Assembly: GCF_024679095.1 (NCBI RefSeq)
Contig: NW_026110543.1
Coordinates: 1-64,000, forward strand
DNA: 64,000 nucleotides
Origin: Eriocheir sinensis
Taxonomy: Eukaryota > Arthropoda > Malacostraca > Decapoda > Varunidae
Reading direction: 5' to 3'
The translations under genes were made by a program, and so were the position numbers. Below, piece after piece: positions 23,858-35,068 of this stretch. Each line of letters begins with the position of its first letter. The stretch's first letter is position 1. The notes below the pieces were generated by a model. It was not told where the DNA came from, searched no databases, and saw only the letters and a program-made list of their open reading frames with translations.

Positions 23858-25008
23858 CATAGCTGGGCACTATAACAGAAAACCTTATTCCCGATAACCG
23901 ATAACTGATAATGGAAAACCTTATCGGTGATAACCGATATTCGTTAACTGGAGACACAAACATAGCCGATAACCGATAACCGATACCCGATATAAATCCA
24001 CAATTCCGATACTAGCTAGCGATAAGTCCGATAGGTGAAAACGATACTATATTGATATTTGAAATAGAAAAACATAGATGAATTCAAATTTTCATTATCT
24101 GTATTTTTGAGAACTTACAGAACCCGAAAACCACACGTTGACACGTACCTATGGACGGTAATACTAGAAACGCCTGAGCCGGTGGTGTGTTATTTGGCGT
24201 CCCCACCGTCAACAAACACTGGTCTCTCGTGAACTACGCATGCTCAGACCAGCAAGCGTAGACCTGTACAGTCTCACAAAGCTTTTTAACCGTAATTAAG
24301 AGTTGCTGGAAGGCTGAATCAGACATACAGTACCACTACCACCATCCCCGCTGTTTCTAGAACGACACTCTGTACGAGTTGTATTTATATGTACCGAGTG
24401 TCGTTCTAGAAACAGCGAGGATGGTGGTACTGTATGTCTGATTCAGCCTTCCAGCAACTCTTAATGTGTTAAAAAGCATTGTGAGACTGTACAGGGTTTC
24501 GCTTACTGGTCTGAACAAGCGCAGTTCACGAGAGACCAGTGTTTGTAAACAAAAGCGCCAGCTTTTGACGCTGGGACACCAAATAACACAACACCGGGTG
24601 CCTTCAATACCATGGCATGCTCACAAACGAATACGGAATTTAAAATTTGAGGCAGTGAATAATCATTTTGGGGGCAGAGTTAAATGATTTTTCTCTTTGA
24701 TATATTGACTTTTGAGTCTAATATAAAACATAACTTATTTTTTTTAATGTTGATGATCTAAGTATGAAATCTCTTCACCGAAGATATTTCATACCCCGAA
24801 TTTTTTCCATACAACACCGGCCACGCATGCGGAGTAGGGAGGAGACTTTTTTTCTGAGGCGGAAAAAAGTAGTGATTATCGCTAGTCTGGTTACAAAAGT
24901 AACGAAGATACCGATTTATATTTAAATAAGTAGCGGATGGCTGATAACCCGATTTTGTTATCAGCGATAAAGTATCGCGATAACTTATCGCGATAACGCC
25001 CAGCTATG
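23858..25008. mobile_element. Non-autonomous hAT element with palindromic core, 1151 bp
   Basis: Perfect 11-bp inverted ends CATAGCTGGGC/GCCCAGCTATG, flanked by the perfect 8-bp duplication CTCGAGAC at 23850-23857 and 25009-25016, both diagnostic of hAT. The subterminal 100-150 bp at each end are packed with CGATAA/TTATCG words, likely transposase contacts. The centre is a large imperfect palindrome (24178-24598). No transposase is encoded, so it must have moved using an enzyme made elsewhere. Confidence 0.92.
24178..24598. repeat. Large imperfect palindrome in hAT core
   Basis: Two ~200-bp arms meet around 24383 with a ~15-25 bp loop. The inner ~70 bp of the arms (24300-24370 against 24396-24465) are almost identical in reverse complement; the outer parts have substitutions and a ~15-bp insertion in the right arm. 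Confidence 0.88.
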
Positions 25009-25210
25009 CTCGAGACAGCCAGCCGTTTCCCTACGGAGGAGCACAGAACTCGTAGTACCGATCTTTGGGTAGGGCTGAGACCACTCATACACAACACACC
25101 GCGACAACGAGGTCACAACTCCTTGCCTGACGTCGCGTACCTACTCACTGCTAGGTGAACAGGGGCTACACGTGAAAGAAGATTAACCCAACTTATCTTC
25201 ACCCGGCCGG

Positions 25211-25262
25211 GGAATCGAACCCCGGTCCTTCTGGCTGTGAGGCCGACATTCAACTGAGCTAC
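25211..25262 (-). promoter_or_regulatory. Pol III A and B boxes of SINE
   Basis: A box TAGCTCAGTTGAA at about 25250-25262 and B box GGTTCGATTCC at 25211-25221 on the minus strand, the internal promoter of tRNA-type genes. Confidence 0.75.
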
Positions 25263-25287
25263 CGGGCCGTGTGTGTGTGTGTGTGTC

Positions 25288-25616
25288 ATGCGTGCCTGCC
25301 TGCCGGCCACACGCTCCTGCTTAGAAATAAGAAAAAGAACAATGAGGGAGACACGAGTTCTCTTTTTCGATAATTAAAATCACCCGCGGCGCAGCGACAC
25401 ACAGGTCTGCCAGGTGCCACCGGGGATGTCAGAGACTTGACCGTGTAGTTGGTGGTTCCTGCAGACGGACCCCAGTGCTCTAACGTGGGTGTTTTCATGC
25501 GCTTTCGACTCTCACATCAATTATTCCCGAAGGCCGAGAGGGGGATCGTTACCTTTGCAAACAAAACAGCAACTTTGGAACTGTTTAATCGTCTTCATTG
25601 AGAGCCATGCATTTTG
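25288..25616. other. Unique GC-moderate sequence, no gene seen
   Basis: No element end or coding signal was recognised between the SINE flank and the poly(G)/(GA)n tract. Confidence 0.4.
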
Positions 25617-25642
25617 GAGGGGGGGGGGGGGGGAGGGGACGG

Positions 25643-25714
<72 letters not shown>
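25617..25714. repeat. Poly(G) and (GA)n tract
   Basis: A G-run (25618-25633) is followed by GA repeats with two GATA interruptions. Confidence 0.95.
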
Positions 25715-25719
<5 letters not shown>

Positions 25720-25821
25720 AAATCAGACCACACAGACCCTATGGTCCAGACTAGGTGGTCTATCCTTAAACCTAAGTGATTTTACATTAATCAGATGGCT
25801 CCAAAACGTTGCTTTTCTACT

Positions 25822-26584
25822 CTAGTTAATATTAAGTTCAAGGAAGTGACGGTCGAGCTTGTTTTTAAAGGAGTCAATCGTGTTACACTGGACCACTGAC
25901 GGTGGGAGCTTATTCCATTCTCGCACTACAACGTTGGTGTAGAAAAATTTGGTGCAGTCTGAATTTACTTGTCTACATCTGAGTTTTATGCCATTGTTCC
26001 TCGTTCGCAAAGTGCCATCGATCATAAACAATGTGGATCTGTCTACATTCGTGAAACCATTAAGTATTTTAACACATTCGATCAGTTTTCCTCGGAGGCG
26101 ACCTTTCTCAAGAGAGAACATGTTGAGGGTGGAAAGCCTTTCTTCGTAGGATTTGTTGCGCAAGGAAGGGATCATTTTTTTTGCTCGACGCTGAACACCT
26201 TCTAGTTTAGCAATGTCCTTTGCATGGTGGGGAGACCAAAACTGTACCGCATATTCCAAGTGGGGTCTGACTAAACTATTGTAGAGCGGAAGTATTACAT
26301 CTTTATTCTTGAATAAAAAGTTTCTTTTAATAAAGCCCAACATTGTGTTTGCTTTATTTGCTGCATCGATGCATTGATGTGCGAATTTGAGGTTTGACGC
26401 GATTTTGACCCCCAGGTCCTTAACTCATTGAGCTCTTGTGAGTTTAACGCCGCGCATTTCGTAATCGAACTTATTTTTTGTTCCTACTTGAAGGACCTGG
26501 CACTTGTCTACGTTAAAGGGCATCTCCCATGTATCCGACCAAGCTGAAATTTTGTGCAAATTCTCTTGGAGGCTTTTGCTTTGC

Positions 26585-26585
<1 letters not shown>
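25822..26585 (-). mobile_element. CR1-like LINE fragment (reverse transcriptase 3' part)
   Basis: The minus strand from 26585 encodes WSDTWEMPFNVDKCQVLQVG, then a stop near 26430, then VKDLGVKIASNLRF (the LG-V block after the active site) and MLGFIKRNF onward in the open frame 25822-26343. That frame has LYNSLVRPHLEYAVQFWSP, ERLSTLNMFSLEKGRLRG and WNKLPPSVVQ, the C-terminal half typical of CR1-group polymerases. The active site itself lies upstream and is lost; the fragment is cut at a (GA)n array (26586-26660). It is an inactive 3' fragment, and clade assignment is by motif style. Confidence 0.85.

Positions 26586-26660
<75 letters not shown>
26586..26660. repeat. (GA)n microsatellite
   Basis: About 37 GA units between the CR1-like fragment and the hAT transposase remnant. 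Confidence 0.97.
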
Positions 26661-26663
<3 letters not shown>

Positions 26664-27367
26664 AAATTCATGAGGCCTTTTTTGGTTTCCTGAATGTGCA
26701 TGATACAACTGGTGACGGTTTACTGAACTCATTCCTTGACAAGGTGAATGGGGTTGGGATAGATATATCTGATATGAGAGGACAAGCTTACGATCATGGT
26801 GCTAACATGAGTGGAAAGAATAAAGGAGTATAAGCACGTACATTAGAATCGAATCAACGTGCTTTGCATGTACTGCGTGGCTCATACCTGGAGTTTGGTG
26901 ATTGTAGATGCAGCGAAATCTTCAAATTATGCCATTGATTTTTTGGGCATCATCAACAGAATGTATGTGATATTTAGCTCATCTACATCTCGATGGGCTA
27001 TTCTTGAAGAATGTTTGCCTATTACAGTTAAAGGTCCATCAGATAACAGGTGGGAGTCACGAATTGAAGCTGTTAAACCACTCCGATATCATATGAAGGA
27101 AATTAACAATGCCTTATCAGTGCTGAGAGAAAATGCTCTCGAGAAAAAAGATGGCGTGACCACAGGAGCAGGTGCACTCTTGGACATATTGAGCTAATGG
27201 CCATTTCTATCAGCAGTTTGCTTATGGTATGACATTTTATTTCATATCAATAAGACCAACAAGCTTATTCAGTCATCAGACATAACAATTGGTAGGCTGC
27301 AGGCAGAGGTGACTACTACTATGGCATTCTTTGAACAGTATCGCAATACAGGGTATAATACAGCTGC
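26661..27367 (+). pseudogene. hAT transposase (DUF4371/ZMYM1-like), N-terminal part
   Basis: The first frame gives FFGFLNVHDTTGDGLLNSFL and DISDMRGQAYDHGANMSGKN, a block I recognise from hAT transposases related to ZMYM1-like proteins. A stop at 26831 is followed in another frame (26859-27197) by MYCVAHTWSLVIVDAAKSS and DNRWESRIEAVKPL, the next conserved blocks, and then VWYDILFHINKTNKL and a FFEQYRNTGY-like end just before the LINE. The Cys-x-x-His-type zinc ligands (CVAH) and the RW residues survive. The usual BED or TTF-type DNA-binding N-terminus is absent. Stops and shifts show it is dead. Confidence 0.82.
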
Positions 27368-27424
27368 CGCCTGTGGGGGGGGATCATAAATACCCCCAGG
27401 GACTCCCCTTCTGGCTGCCGACCC

Positions 27425-28549
27425 GAGAGGTGTCCTGATAAATCCTCGAACCTCCTCCTTATCAATTTCTGCAACGTTCGCGGTCTTCGTTCTAATTTTC
27501 ATTCTGTGGAACACCATCTTTTCTCCTCTAAACCTCTTCTTCTCTTCCTCACCGAAACACAGGTGTCTGAGGTTACTAACAGCTACCTCTACTCTGTTCC
27601 CTCCTACTATCTCTATCCTAAAATTCAATCCAAAGCTGGATGTTGCGCCTACGTGCGCAACGACATCACTTGCTCTCGTGCCCACGACCTTCACTCTTCT
27701 GAATTTTCCACCATCTGGCTAAGACTTCATTGTCATTCTATTACTAAATACACCTCTGCTGTTTATCTCTCACCTAACTCTACTAACTATGTAAAATTCT
27801 TTGACTTTTTGAATTCTAAAGTGGAGCACATCTTGTCTCACTCTCCCTTCGATGAAACCCCCATCTTGGGAGATTTCAATGTTCACCACCAGCTTTGGCT
27901 TTCATCCTCTTTCACTGACCAGCCTGGTGAACAAGCCTACAACTTTGCTCTCCTCAACGACCAAGAGCAGTTGGTTCAGCACCCTACACGTATTCCCGAT
28001 CGTCTTGGAGACAGGCCCAACATTCTAGACCTCTTCCTTACCTCTAATCCTTCTGCTTACTCTGTCAAACTGTTCTCTCCGTTTGGCTCCTCCGATCATA
28101 ACCGTATTTCTGTTTCCTGTCATATCGCTCCTGTACATCCTCTGGACCCACCGAAGAGGCGCTGCTTCTGGCATTTTGCTTCAGCTCGGTGGGACGACCT
28201 GAGGATGTACTTTTCCGATTTCCCGTGGAATGATTACTGCTTCCAAGAGAGAGACCCCTCTGTGTGTGCCCAGCGCATCTCAGAAGTGATTGTCTCTGGA
28301 ATGGAGGCATACATTCCACGTTCTTTCTTTACTCCTCATGCTAAAGAGCCTTGGTTTAATCATGCTTGTTTTCGTGCTATTAAAGATAGAGGCAGCTCAC
28401 AAAGGGTTCCAGAGCCACTAACTATGACCTTTACATTTCACCCCGGAATCGTGCCAAATCTATTTTCCGACTTACCAAAACTTCTTTTATCAATAGAAAA
28501 TGTCAACACCTTACTTCTTCTAATTCTTCCCGTGACTTCTGGCATCTAG
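27425..28549 (+). pseudogene. AP-type endonuclease of Jockey-like copy 4
   Basis: The best endonuclease of the family here. From upstream, FCNVRGL-like sequence, [11 protein letters not shown] (catalytic Glu), [54 protein letters not shown] and GSSDHNRIS are all in one frame from 27506. Unlike copies 2 and 3 it reads through [12 protein letters not shown] into the linker [10 protein letters not shown] frameshift near 28390 then breaks it. All known catalytic positions (Asn, Glu, Asp-x-Asn, Asp-His) appear intact. Confidence 0.87.
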
Positions 28550-30058
28550 CCAAAAATATCTCCTCCAATTTCACTTCTTTCTCTTTCCCTCATCTCCTTA
28601 ACTCTGACGTCAGCACTGCCGTCTCTTCTGTCTCTAAGGCTGAACTCTTCGCTCAAACTTTCTGTAAGAACTCCACCTTGGACGATTCTGGGCATATTCC
28701 TCCTACTCATCCCCCCTCTGACTCCTTTATGCCTGTTATTAAGATTCTTCCAAATGATGTTTTCTATGCCCTCTCTGGCCTCAGCTCTCAGAAGGCTTAT
28801 GGACCTGATGGAGTGCCTCCTATTGTCCTTAAAAACTGTGCTTCCATGCTGACACCCTGCCTGGTCAATCTCTTTCGTCTCTGCCTATCAACATCTACCT
28901 TTCCTTCCTGCTGGAAGTATGCCTTTGTACAGCCTGTGCCAAAGAAGGGTGACCGTTCCAATCCCTCAAACTACCGCCCTATAGCTTTACTTTCCTGTCT
29001 ATCTAAAGCTTTTGAATCAGTCCTTAATCGGAAGATTCAAAAGCACCTTTCCACTTCTAACCTTCTATCTGATCGCCAGTATGGGTTCCGCAAGGGGCGT
29101 TCTACTGGCGATCTTCTTGCTCTCTTAACTGACTCTTGGTCATCCTTTCTTAGCCGTTTCGGTGAAACTTTCTCTTTTGCGCTAGACATATCGAAAGCCT
29201 TCGATAAAGTCTGGCACAAGTCTTTGCTTTCTAAATTGCCCTCTTTTGGATTCTATCCCTCACTCTGTTCCTTTATCTCCAGTTTCCTTTCCGGTCGTTC
29301 CATCTCTGCGGTGGTAGACGGTCACTTGCTATCATTTCCGATTGGGGCAGAAGGAACCTTGTGTCCTTTAATGCCTCAAAAACTCAATTTCTCCACCTAT
29401 CAACTCGACAGAAACTTCCAAACACCTGTCCCCTATTCTTCGATAACACTCAGCTATCACCATCTTCAACACTAAACATCCTCGGTCTATCCTTAACTCA
29501 AAAGCTCAACTGGAAACCTCACATCTCCTCTCTCGCTAAATCAGCATCCTCGAGGTTGGGCGTTTTGTGTCGTCTCCGCCAGTTCTTCTCCCCCGCGCAG
29601 GTGATATCCATATATAGGGGCCTTGTCCGCCCTCGTATGGAGTATGCATCTCACATGTGGGGGCTCCACTCACACAGCTCTTCTGGACAGAGTGGAGTCT
29701 AAGGCTCTTCGTCTCATCAGCTCTCCTCCTCCTACTGATAGTCTTCTACCTCTTGAATTCCGTCGCGATGTTGCCTCTCTTTTTATCTTCTATCGATATT
29801 TCCATGCTGACTGTTCTTCTGAACTTGCTAACTGCATGCCTCTCCCCCTCCCGCGGCCTCGCTGCACACGACTTTCTACTCATGCTCATCCCTATACTGT
29901 CCAAACCCCTTTATGCAAGAGTTAACCAGCATCTTCACTCTTTCATCCTTCACGCTGGTAAACTCTGGAACAATCCTCCTTCATCTGTATTTCCTCCTGC
30001 CTACGACTTGAGCTCTTTCAAGAGAAGGGTGTCAGGACACCTCTCCTTCCGAAATTGA
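28550..30058 (+). pseudogene. Reverse transcriptase of Jockey-like copy 4, active site deleted
   Basis: The frame 28678-29475 shows PNDVFYALSGLSSQ, KAYGPDGVPP, VPKKGDRSNPSNYRPIALLS, QYGFRKGRSTGDLL and ALDISKAFDKVWHK (first Asp). At VVDGH (about 29325) it jumps directly to the sequence that in other copies encodes IISDWG, downstream of the active site. About 240 bp containing VPQGS and the YADD box are gone. The downstream blocks (FNASKTQFLHLSTR, RSFKRRVSGHL-like) continue in other frames to 30058. Catalysis is impossible. Confidence 0.88.
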
Positions 30059-30184
30059 CCTCTCTTTCGGCCACCTCTTATGAATCTTTTTTAGGAGCAG
30101 CGAGTAGCGTTTTTTTTTTTTTTTTTTTTGTTTCCTTTTTTTGTGCCCTTTGAGCTGCCCCCTATGTTGTAAAAAAAAAAAAAA

Positions 30185-30922
30185 TCTTAATGCATTGGAA
30201 ATAGCTGAGCAGGTGGATGTAGCAAAAGTATTTCCGCAGACGCGTACACGAAGAAAAAAAAGCATGTTTGACTATGTGTCGCAATGAAAGTATCTTATCT
30301 GAGGACAAAAAAAAGGTCAGTTCTTCTTTGTTGTAGTAGATCAGGTTATATCATCCGTCAAATCGGGAATTAGTCAGCTTATGGAGTGGCATAACCTGTT
30401 TGGCTTTTTTGTACAATACATAGCAATTCAAGCAGTGTATTGACGAAAACAAGCTTCACACTCGATGCAAGAAATATGAGGAAATAATGGGAGACATTGA
30501 TGCACCTGAACTGGAAATGGAGTTGAGACATTTCATTGCTGTTGTCAGTAGAGAAAAAAACTCTTGCTACTGCTAAAGATTTCTTAACATATATTTGTAG
30601 TAATAATCTTCAGGAAATATACCCAATCACTGGAATTGTGTTGAGAGCTATGTTAACAACTTCAGTTACTGTTGCCAGTGCAGAGAAAAGCTTAAGTAGA
30701 ATGAAAATAATAAAAAAAAATATTTTGCGGTCAACAATGTCAGATGAGAGGCTCTCTGCTCTAGGAATCGCCTTCATTGAGCATGATGTTGCTAGATCTC
30801 TTGATTTTGATGCTTTGGTTAATAAGTTTGCAAACCACAAAGCTCGAAAAAAGCCTTTTAATGATCGTTTTGCATTTAAATCATCATACTTTGTCAAGAG
30901 AAACATTATTTTTGTACTCTGA
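30185..30922 (+). pseudogene. hAT transposase, C-terminal part with dimerisation domain
   Basis: Just after the LINE poly(A) the sequence encodes LNALEIAEQVDVAKVFPQ and RTRRKKSMFDYV. Then come stops, then frame 30536-30922 with YPITGIVLRAMLTTSVTVAS, AEKSLSRMKIIKKNILRSTM and SDERLSALGIAFIEHDVARS. The latter is the hAT C-terminal dimerisation domain (VTVASAEKSLSRMKIIK is its usual core). It continues the protein broken at 27367. Confidence 0.85.
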
Positions 30923-31118
30923 TAGGCCTGCTTATCAGTCGTGCCCCCATGTTGTGCCCGGCTCAGCACCATTTAAATGTATAACATCATCATTCATTGT
31001 TTTTAATAGCTGTACTCCTTACTATTGCTGAAAAAATGTAAAACTCGGTTGTCTGTATGGGGCCCCACATATATATATTTTTTATTGGGGGGGCTCACTA
31101 CTTCTTGCTACTGCCCTG

Positions 31119-31531
31119 GTTATTACTGGCATACATTGTGACGAAAACGTCCTAGTACAGAGCGAAATAACATACTGGGGTTTCTAGACTAGGACCTTAT
31201 ATCAAGTTAAGATATACAGATAAAATAGGAAATAAGATAATAGTAAACGATGCAATATAAAACCTAGATCTTGAAAATATAAGACATAAGGTTTTCCGTA
31301 AACAAGAATAAAATGATATAATACTAATAAAATAGGAATGTGCGTACACGTTGTCGTAAGATAATGTAATAGCCATATACAAGAATGTTGTCATAAAATG
31401 TATAATAAAACAAAAATATCATATACATGAGTGTAGTCACGACTTGGAGAAAGTCTGTTCGTTAAAACTAAAAAAGATAGTTTTTTTCAACTCACTTTTG
31501 AAAATAGACATATTTGGTGTCCTTCACGTGA
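31119..31531. other. AT-rich non-coding stretch
   Basis: No gene or repeat boundary recognised. Confidence 0.4.
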
Positions 31532-31849
31532 TCAGGTAGGCTGTTTAGGTCCAGCTACCAGTAGAGACCTGTCTCCTATACAAGTTCTAGTTTTGGGAAC
31601 AAGTAGTTGGTGTTGATGTCTTGTGTTGACATCGTGAGTCTCACTCACCTTAGGGAGCGAGAACAACCAACCCGGCAATCTTTTACTCATTACATTATTC
31701 ACAGTGATTCCCGACTCGTACTTGTACATACCACATATCTTCAGCCACTTTAGCTCCCCTATATATGGTGTTGCATGGTCAAATTTATTGCACCAAGCGC
31801 AACTTTGGCTGCAAAATATAGTGTTTTTTGCACCTGCTGGATATGGCAT
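31532..31849 (-). pseudogene. LINE reverse transcriptase C-terminal fragment
   Basis: The minus-strand frame carries TPYIGELKWLKICGMYKYES, then LPGWLFSLP, then HDVNTRHQHQLLVPKTRT. This order (an elements-of-LKI block, a YK block, a LP..F block, then H..NTR and a P..RT block) is the C-terminal tail common in CR1/L2-group polymerases. No catalytic motif is present. About 105 codons are open; the flanks are AT-rich. A short dead LINE fragment is the best reading. Confidence 0.6.
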
Positions 31850-32640
31850 CCTGCACTATTTCCCCATATCTTTAATCCGTACTTTATGATGCTCAACACA
31901 AAGGATTGAATTAAAATGATTATGGTAAGGAAGGCGCGGGAAGGTTAATATGTAATGATGACATGGGTTTAAAAATATACGACGAAATAATACGGTAGAA
32001 AATCTAGTGAAAAGAGCTCAGGGGAAAAGTTAGGAGGGTTAACCATCAGAAAAACGTTAATTAAATGAAGATGAGGGAAAGGAGGGACTAAAAATAGGAA
32101 GAATAGTTAGGAGAAAAAAGTTAATGAACGAATTGTCTCGTTGTGGAAAAACTGGTTAAATAAATAAAAAGGAAAAAAACAAAGGGCAGGGGAAAAAAGT
32201 AATGCGATGAGGAAACACTTGATGAAGTATCCGAAGGAAGAGAAGCGAAGCTGTTCAGGATGAGCACAGTCGGGTAGGAAAAAGAAGGAAAAATACATAG
32301 TAGAGAAATTATGAAAAAAAGATAAAATAAAAAAAAATGAGGACAAAAAATAGATGGGTTGAGAAAACGTTAGATAAGTTGATTGACAGAAGAAAAGTGA
32401 AGTTGTTGAAACAGTAAAGTGAAGAAAATGGATGAAAAGAGAAAGTTAAACGATGAAGAAAAAGTTGAAAAAAAGAGAAAAAGTAGAAAAAAAAGTAAAT
32501 GGATTGATGAAAGTTTAGATAAGAGAAGTTGTTTAAAGGAAGGAGTAAAGTGAAATAATAAAGAAAAAAAACAGAAGATGGAAAAGAGAAGGAAAAGAAG
32601 ACAAAAACAAGAAAAAAGAATTGGCTGAAGTAGTTTGTGG
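31850..32640. other. A-rich non-coding stretch
   Basis: Strongly A/G-biased on the plus strand (GAAAAA words), with no gene seen. Confidence 0.5.
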
Positions 32641-32659
32641 GTCATCTCGGGTCGGCAAA

Positions 32660-32945
32660 GGCTGATTCACACCATACGTAAAATGACCGGTCCGTACCGC
32701 ACCGTTCCGGACGACAAAATATTCTTCAGTGGGAAACCCAGTGTTGTGTTCACACTGCTACGGACCTGCACGTCTCCGGCGCGGACCGTCACCACCACTT
32801 GCCGGTCGGGATTGTCGGCGAGAATATTTTGCAGGTCCGCGCCGGTACGGCCCGGCCCGGAGCCTGTCAGTGTTGGATAGTGTGAACACACTTCCGCCAC
32901 CATGGAGCAAAGCGGACAGGCGTGGCCTCGGGGAGCGTAGCACTG
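32660..32945. other. GC-rich island with inverted words
   Basis: A sudden GC-rich block in AT-rich surroundings. TGTGTTCACACT near 32749-32760 and AGTGTGAACACA near 32879-32890 are perfect 12-bp inverted repeats; GGTCCGTACCG and CGGTACGGCC form another pair. It could be a short DNA transposon of unknown family. No coding region is supported. Confidence 0.4.
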
Positions 32946-32952
32946 CATTCAA

Positions 32953-33182
<230 letters not shown>

Positions 33183-33348
33183 GTGTCGGTATTAATAAAA
33201 TTATTCCCAGTATATCGTCGACACTGACACCCATTTCCTATCCATTGGCTGCCATATATTATTTATCCATCAAATCGGACACGCCGTGGGACAGCAGGCT
33301 GCAAGCGCACGATAACGAAACACCTCAGTCTTGGCTGAACCGACTCGA

Positions 33349-33373
33349 GTAGTAGTAGTAGTAGTAGTAGTAA

Positions 33374-33404
<31 letters not shown>

Positions 33405-33469
33405 CATATTAGTAGTAATAGTATTAGTATCAGTATTAGTATTAGTAGTAGTAGTCATATTAGTAGTAA

Positions 33470-33509
<40 letters not shown>

Positions 33510-33510
33510 C
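33349..33510. repeat. (GTA)n trinucleotide repeat
   Basis: Interrupted TAG/GTA units, with degenerate TTA-rich continuation to about 33700. Confidence 0.92.
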
Positions 33511-33759
33511 ACTATTATTATTGGTATTAGTATTAGTATTAGCATTATTTTTGTCATTGCTATTATTAGCGTTGCCATTGTTGTTTTTGCTATTATTATT
33601 AGTATTACTATAATATTCTTGTCATTATTATTATTATTCATATTGCTTGTGTTCATACTATCACTGCTCAAAACTACTGCTTACATTATTATTGACGTTA
33701 GTGTCATTAATATACTTTTAATACTTTGTTTACCTCTGTTCTGATGCAATTACAATTAT

Positions 33760-33761
<2 letters not shown>

Positions 33762-33812
<51 letters not shown>
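33762..33812. repeat. (CT)n microsatellite
   Basis: About 25 CT units immediately upstream of the presumed CR1 leader. Confidence 0.95.
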
Positions 33813-33816
<4 letters not shown>

Positions 33817-34764
33817 CCGGTATGCGGGTGAATTGTTTTCACCTCAGGGAATGGTTTTCACATCAGGGAACTAGACGTCCCTGCCCTGCATAGTCTCAGG
33901 TCACCCTTGGACAAGGTGTAATACCTGATCTGTCCCCCGTGCCAGGGTCACGGTGAAGCCTCTGGGCAGCAGCAGTGGTGGATTGGACTGCAGGCAGAAG
34001 ATCTCTTTATGAGACAATGGCTGGAGTTCCAGGGTCCTAGTCAGCTGGACCGTGCCTAATTATTTAGGCCTGCGGTGTAGAGGTGTGTGGCAGCTTCTAC
34101 ACTAAAAAAAGCCTCCCTGGGAACCAGTTTTCGGTGTGAGCTACCCGTCCCTCCCCTCTATCGACGGTACTCCCATCCCTATTCTGCATAACAGCTGGAT
34201 CTTGTTTTCTCCTGAAAGAGATGTCTTCCGTGGGCCATTTGAGGTTGTACCTCCCGGCTTCAGGTGGAATTTCTGAGGGTTTTTCTTATACTCAAGGAAA
34301 ATTTCAGTTTTTTGGTCTCTCAGGAAGGGCGTCTGATACTCTCTAGAGTTGGTGGAGAACACCTGGTGACAGGTGCCACTGGCCAGGCCTCGAAAGGGTC
34401 GCAGAGTTGGGTTAGACGTTTCGGAAAGTGGGAACGAATTGCTGGTTCCTCTCCTCCCTTGCCAGCTCTGCTCTGTGTGACTACGCCGGCCCCGTTCTAT
34501 GGGACAAAACTTCGAGGAAAGTAGCTGAAAAGCGCCGGGTTGTGAAAGTCTCTCTCGTGACCGAGGCTCAGGACAAGCGATTGGTCTTTGAGGCGTTTTC
34601 AAGACCCTGTGGGAGCGAGCTCCCAGTGTTGGAGGCATCTAACACAGCAGTATCTAATTTCCATGCACAATTTTTATACAATTCAATTTATGGTCACAAT
34701 TTAAGTTATTTCGAAAGCGCTTTTAATATTTGCCCAAACTGTTAACTCGCTTAAATTTCTAACA
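33813..34764 (+). other. Possible 5' leader of CR1 element
   Basis: Unique-looking, moderately GC-rich sequence leading into the CR1 ORF1 start. It holds no supported gene; the long minus-strand frame at 34141-34638 has no recognisable domain. The true 5' end of the CR1 copy was not determined. Confidence 0.4.
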
Positions 34765-35068
34765 ATGCCTTCGAACCTTAAGTGTGACGTCTGTCCCGGA
34801 CGTTTTGCAGCTCAGTTCTTCCAGCTGAGTAGAACTTGCCGCCTCTGCGTTCAAAGATTACATCTTCAGAAGGCTGTGACTGAATGGAATTCAAGTCACA
34901 AGAATGGAAAGTCAAGCACAGTGAGCTTGAAAAGAAATTTGTAGCCCTTCAGGAATTTGTTTTAAGTAATGTGGCAGTGACTCCACCATCGATGGTGGAG
35001 AGGCCCTCCACCGAGACTGTGCCCTCTCCAGACGACCCTCCTGCTTCACGGGAGGACGTGTTACCTGC

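Larger units (their letters stand above)
27368..30184 (+). mobile_element. Jockey-like LINE copy 4, inserted in hAT transposase
   Basis: 5'-truncated relative to copies 2 and 3: it starts at the CCGCCTGGGG region of their leader (about 27368) and ends in a poly(A) run (30171-30184) after the family 3' UTR. Flanks on both sides are coding sequence of one hAT transposase. No target-site duplication is obvious. Confidence 0.88.
26661..31118 (+). mobile_element. hAT transposon remnant interrupted by a Jockey-like LINE
   Basis: Transposase-coding sequence lies on both sides of the Jockey-like copy (26661-27367 and 30185-30922). The 3' end looks like CTTGCTACTGCCCTG at about 31104-31118, a plausible hAT inverted end. 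The 5' end is missing; sequence left of 26661 is microsatellite and CR1. So no matching inverted end or 8-bp duplication can be shown. Confidence 0.75.

Noticed and set aside
25201..25268. tRNA gene on the minus strand
   Set aside because: A and B boxes and an acceptor-like pairing are present, but the D and anticodon arms are not regular and the sequence continues into a SINE body.
26504..26833. Single 109-codon gene
   Set aside because: The frame joins antisense CR1-like sequence, a (GA)n array and hAT transposase; only the last ~55 codons mean anything.
34141..34638. 165-codon minus-strand ORF as a host gene
   Set aside because: No domain, biased composition and position within the presumed CR1 leader; likely chance.
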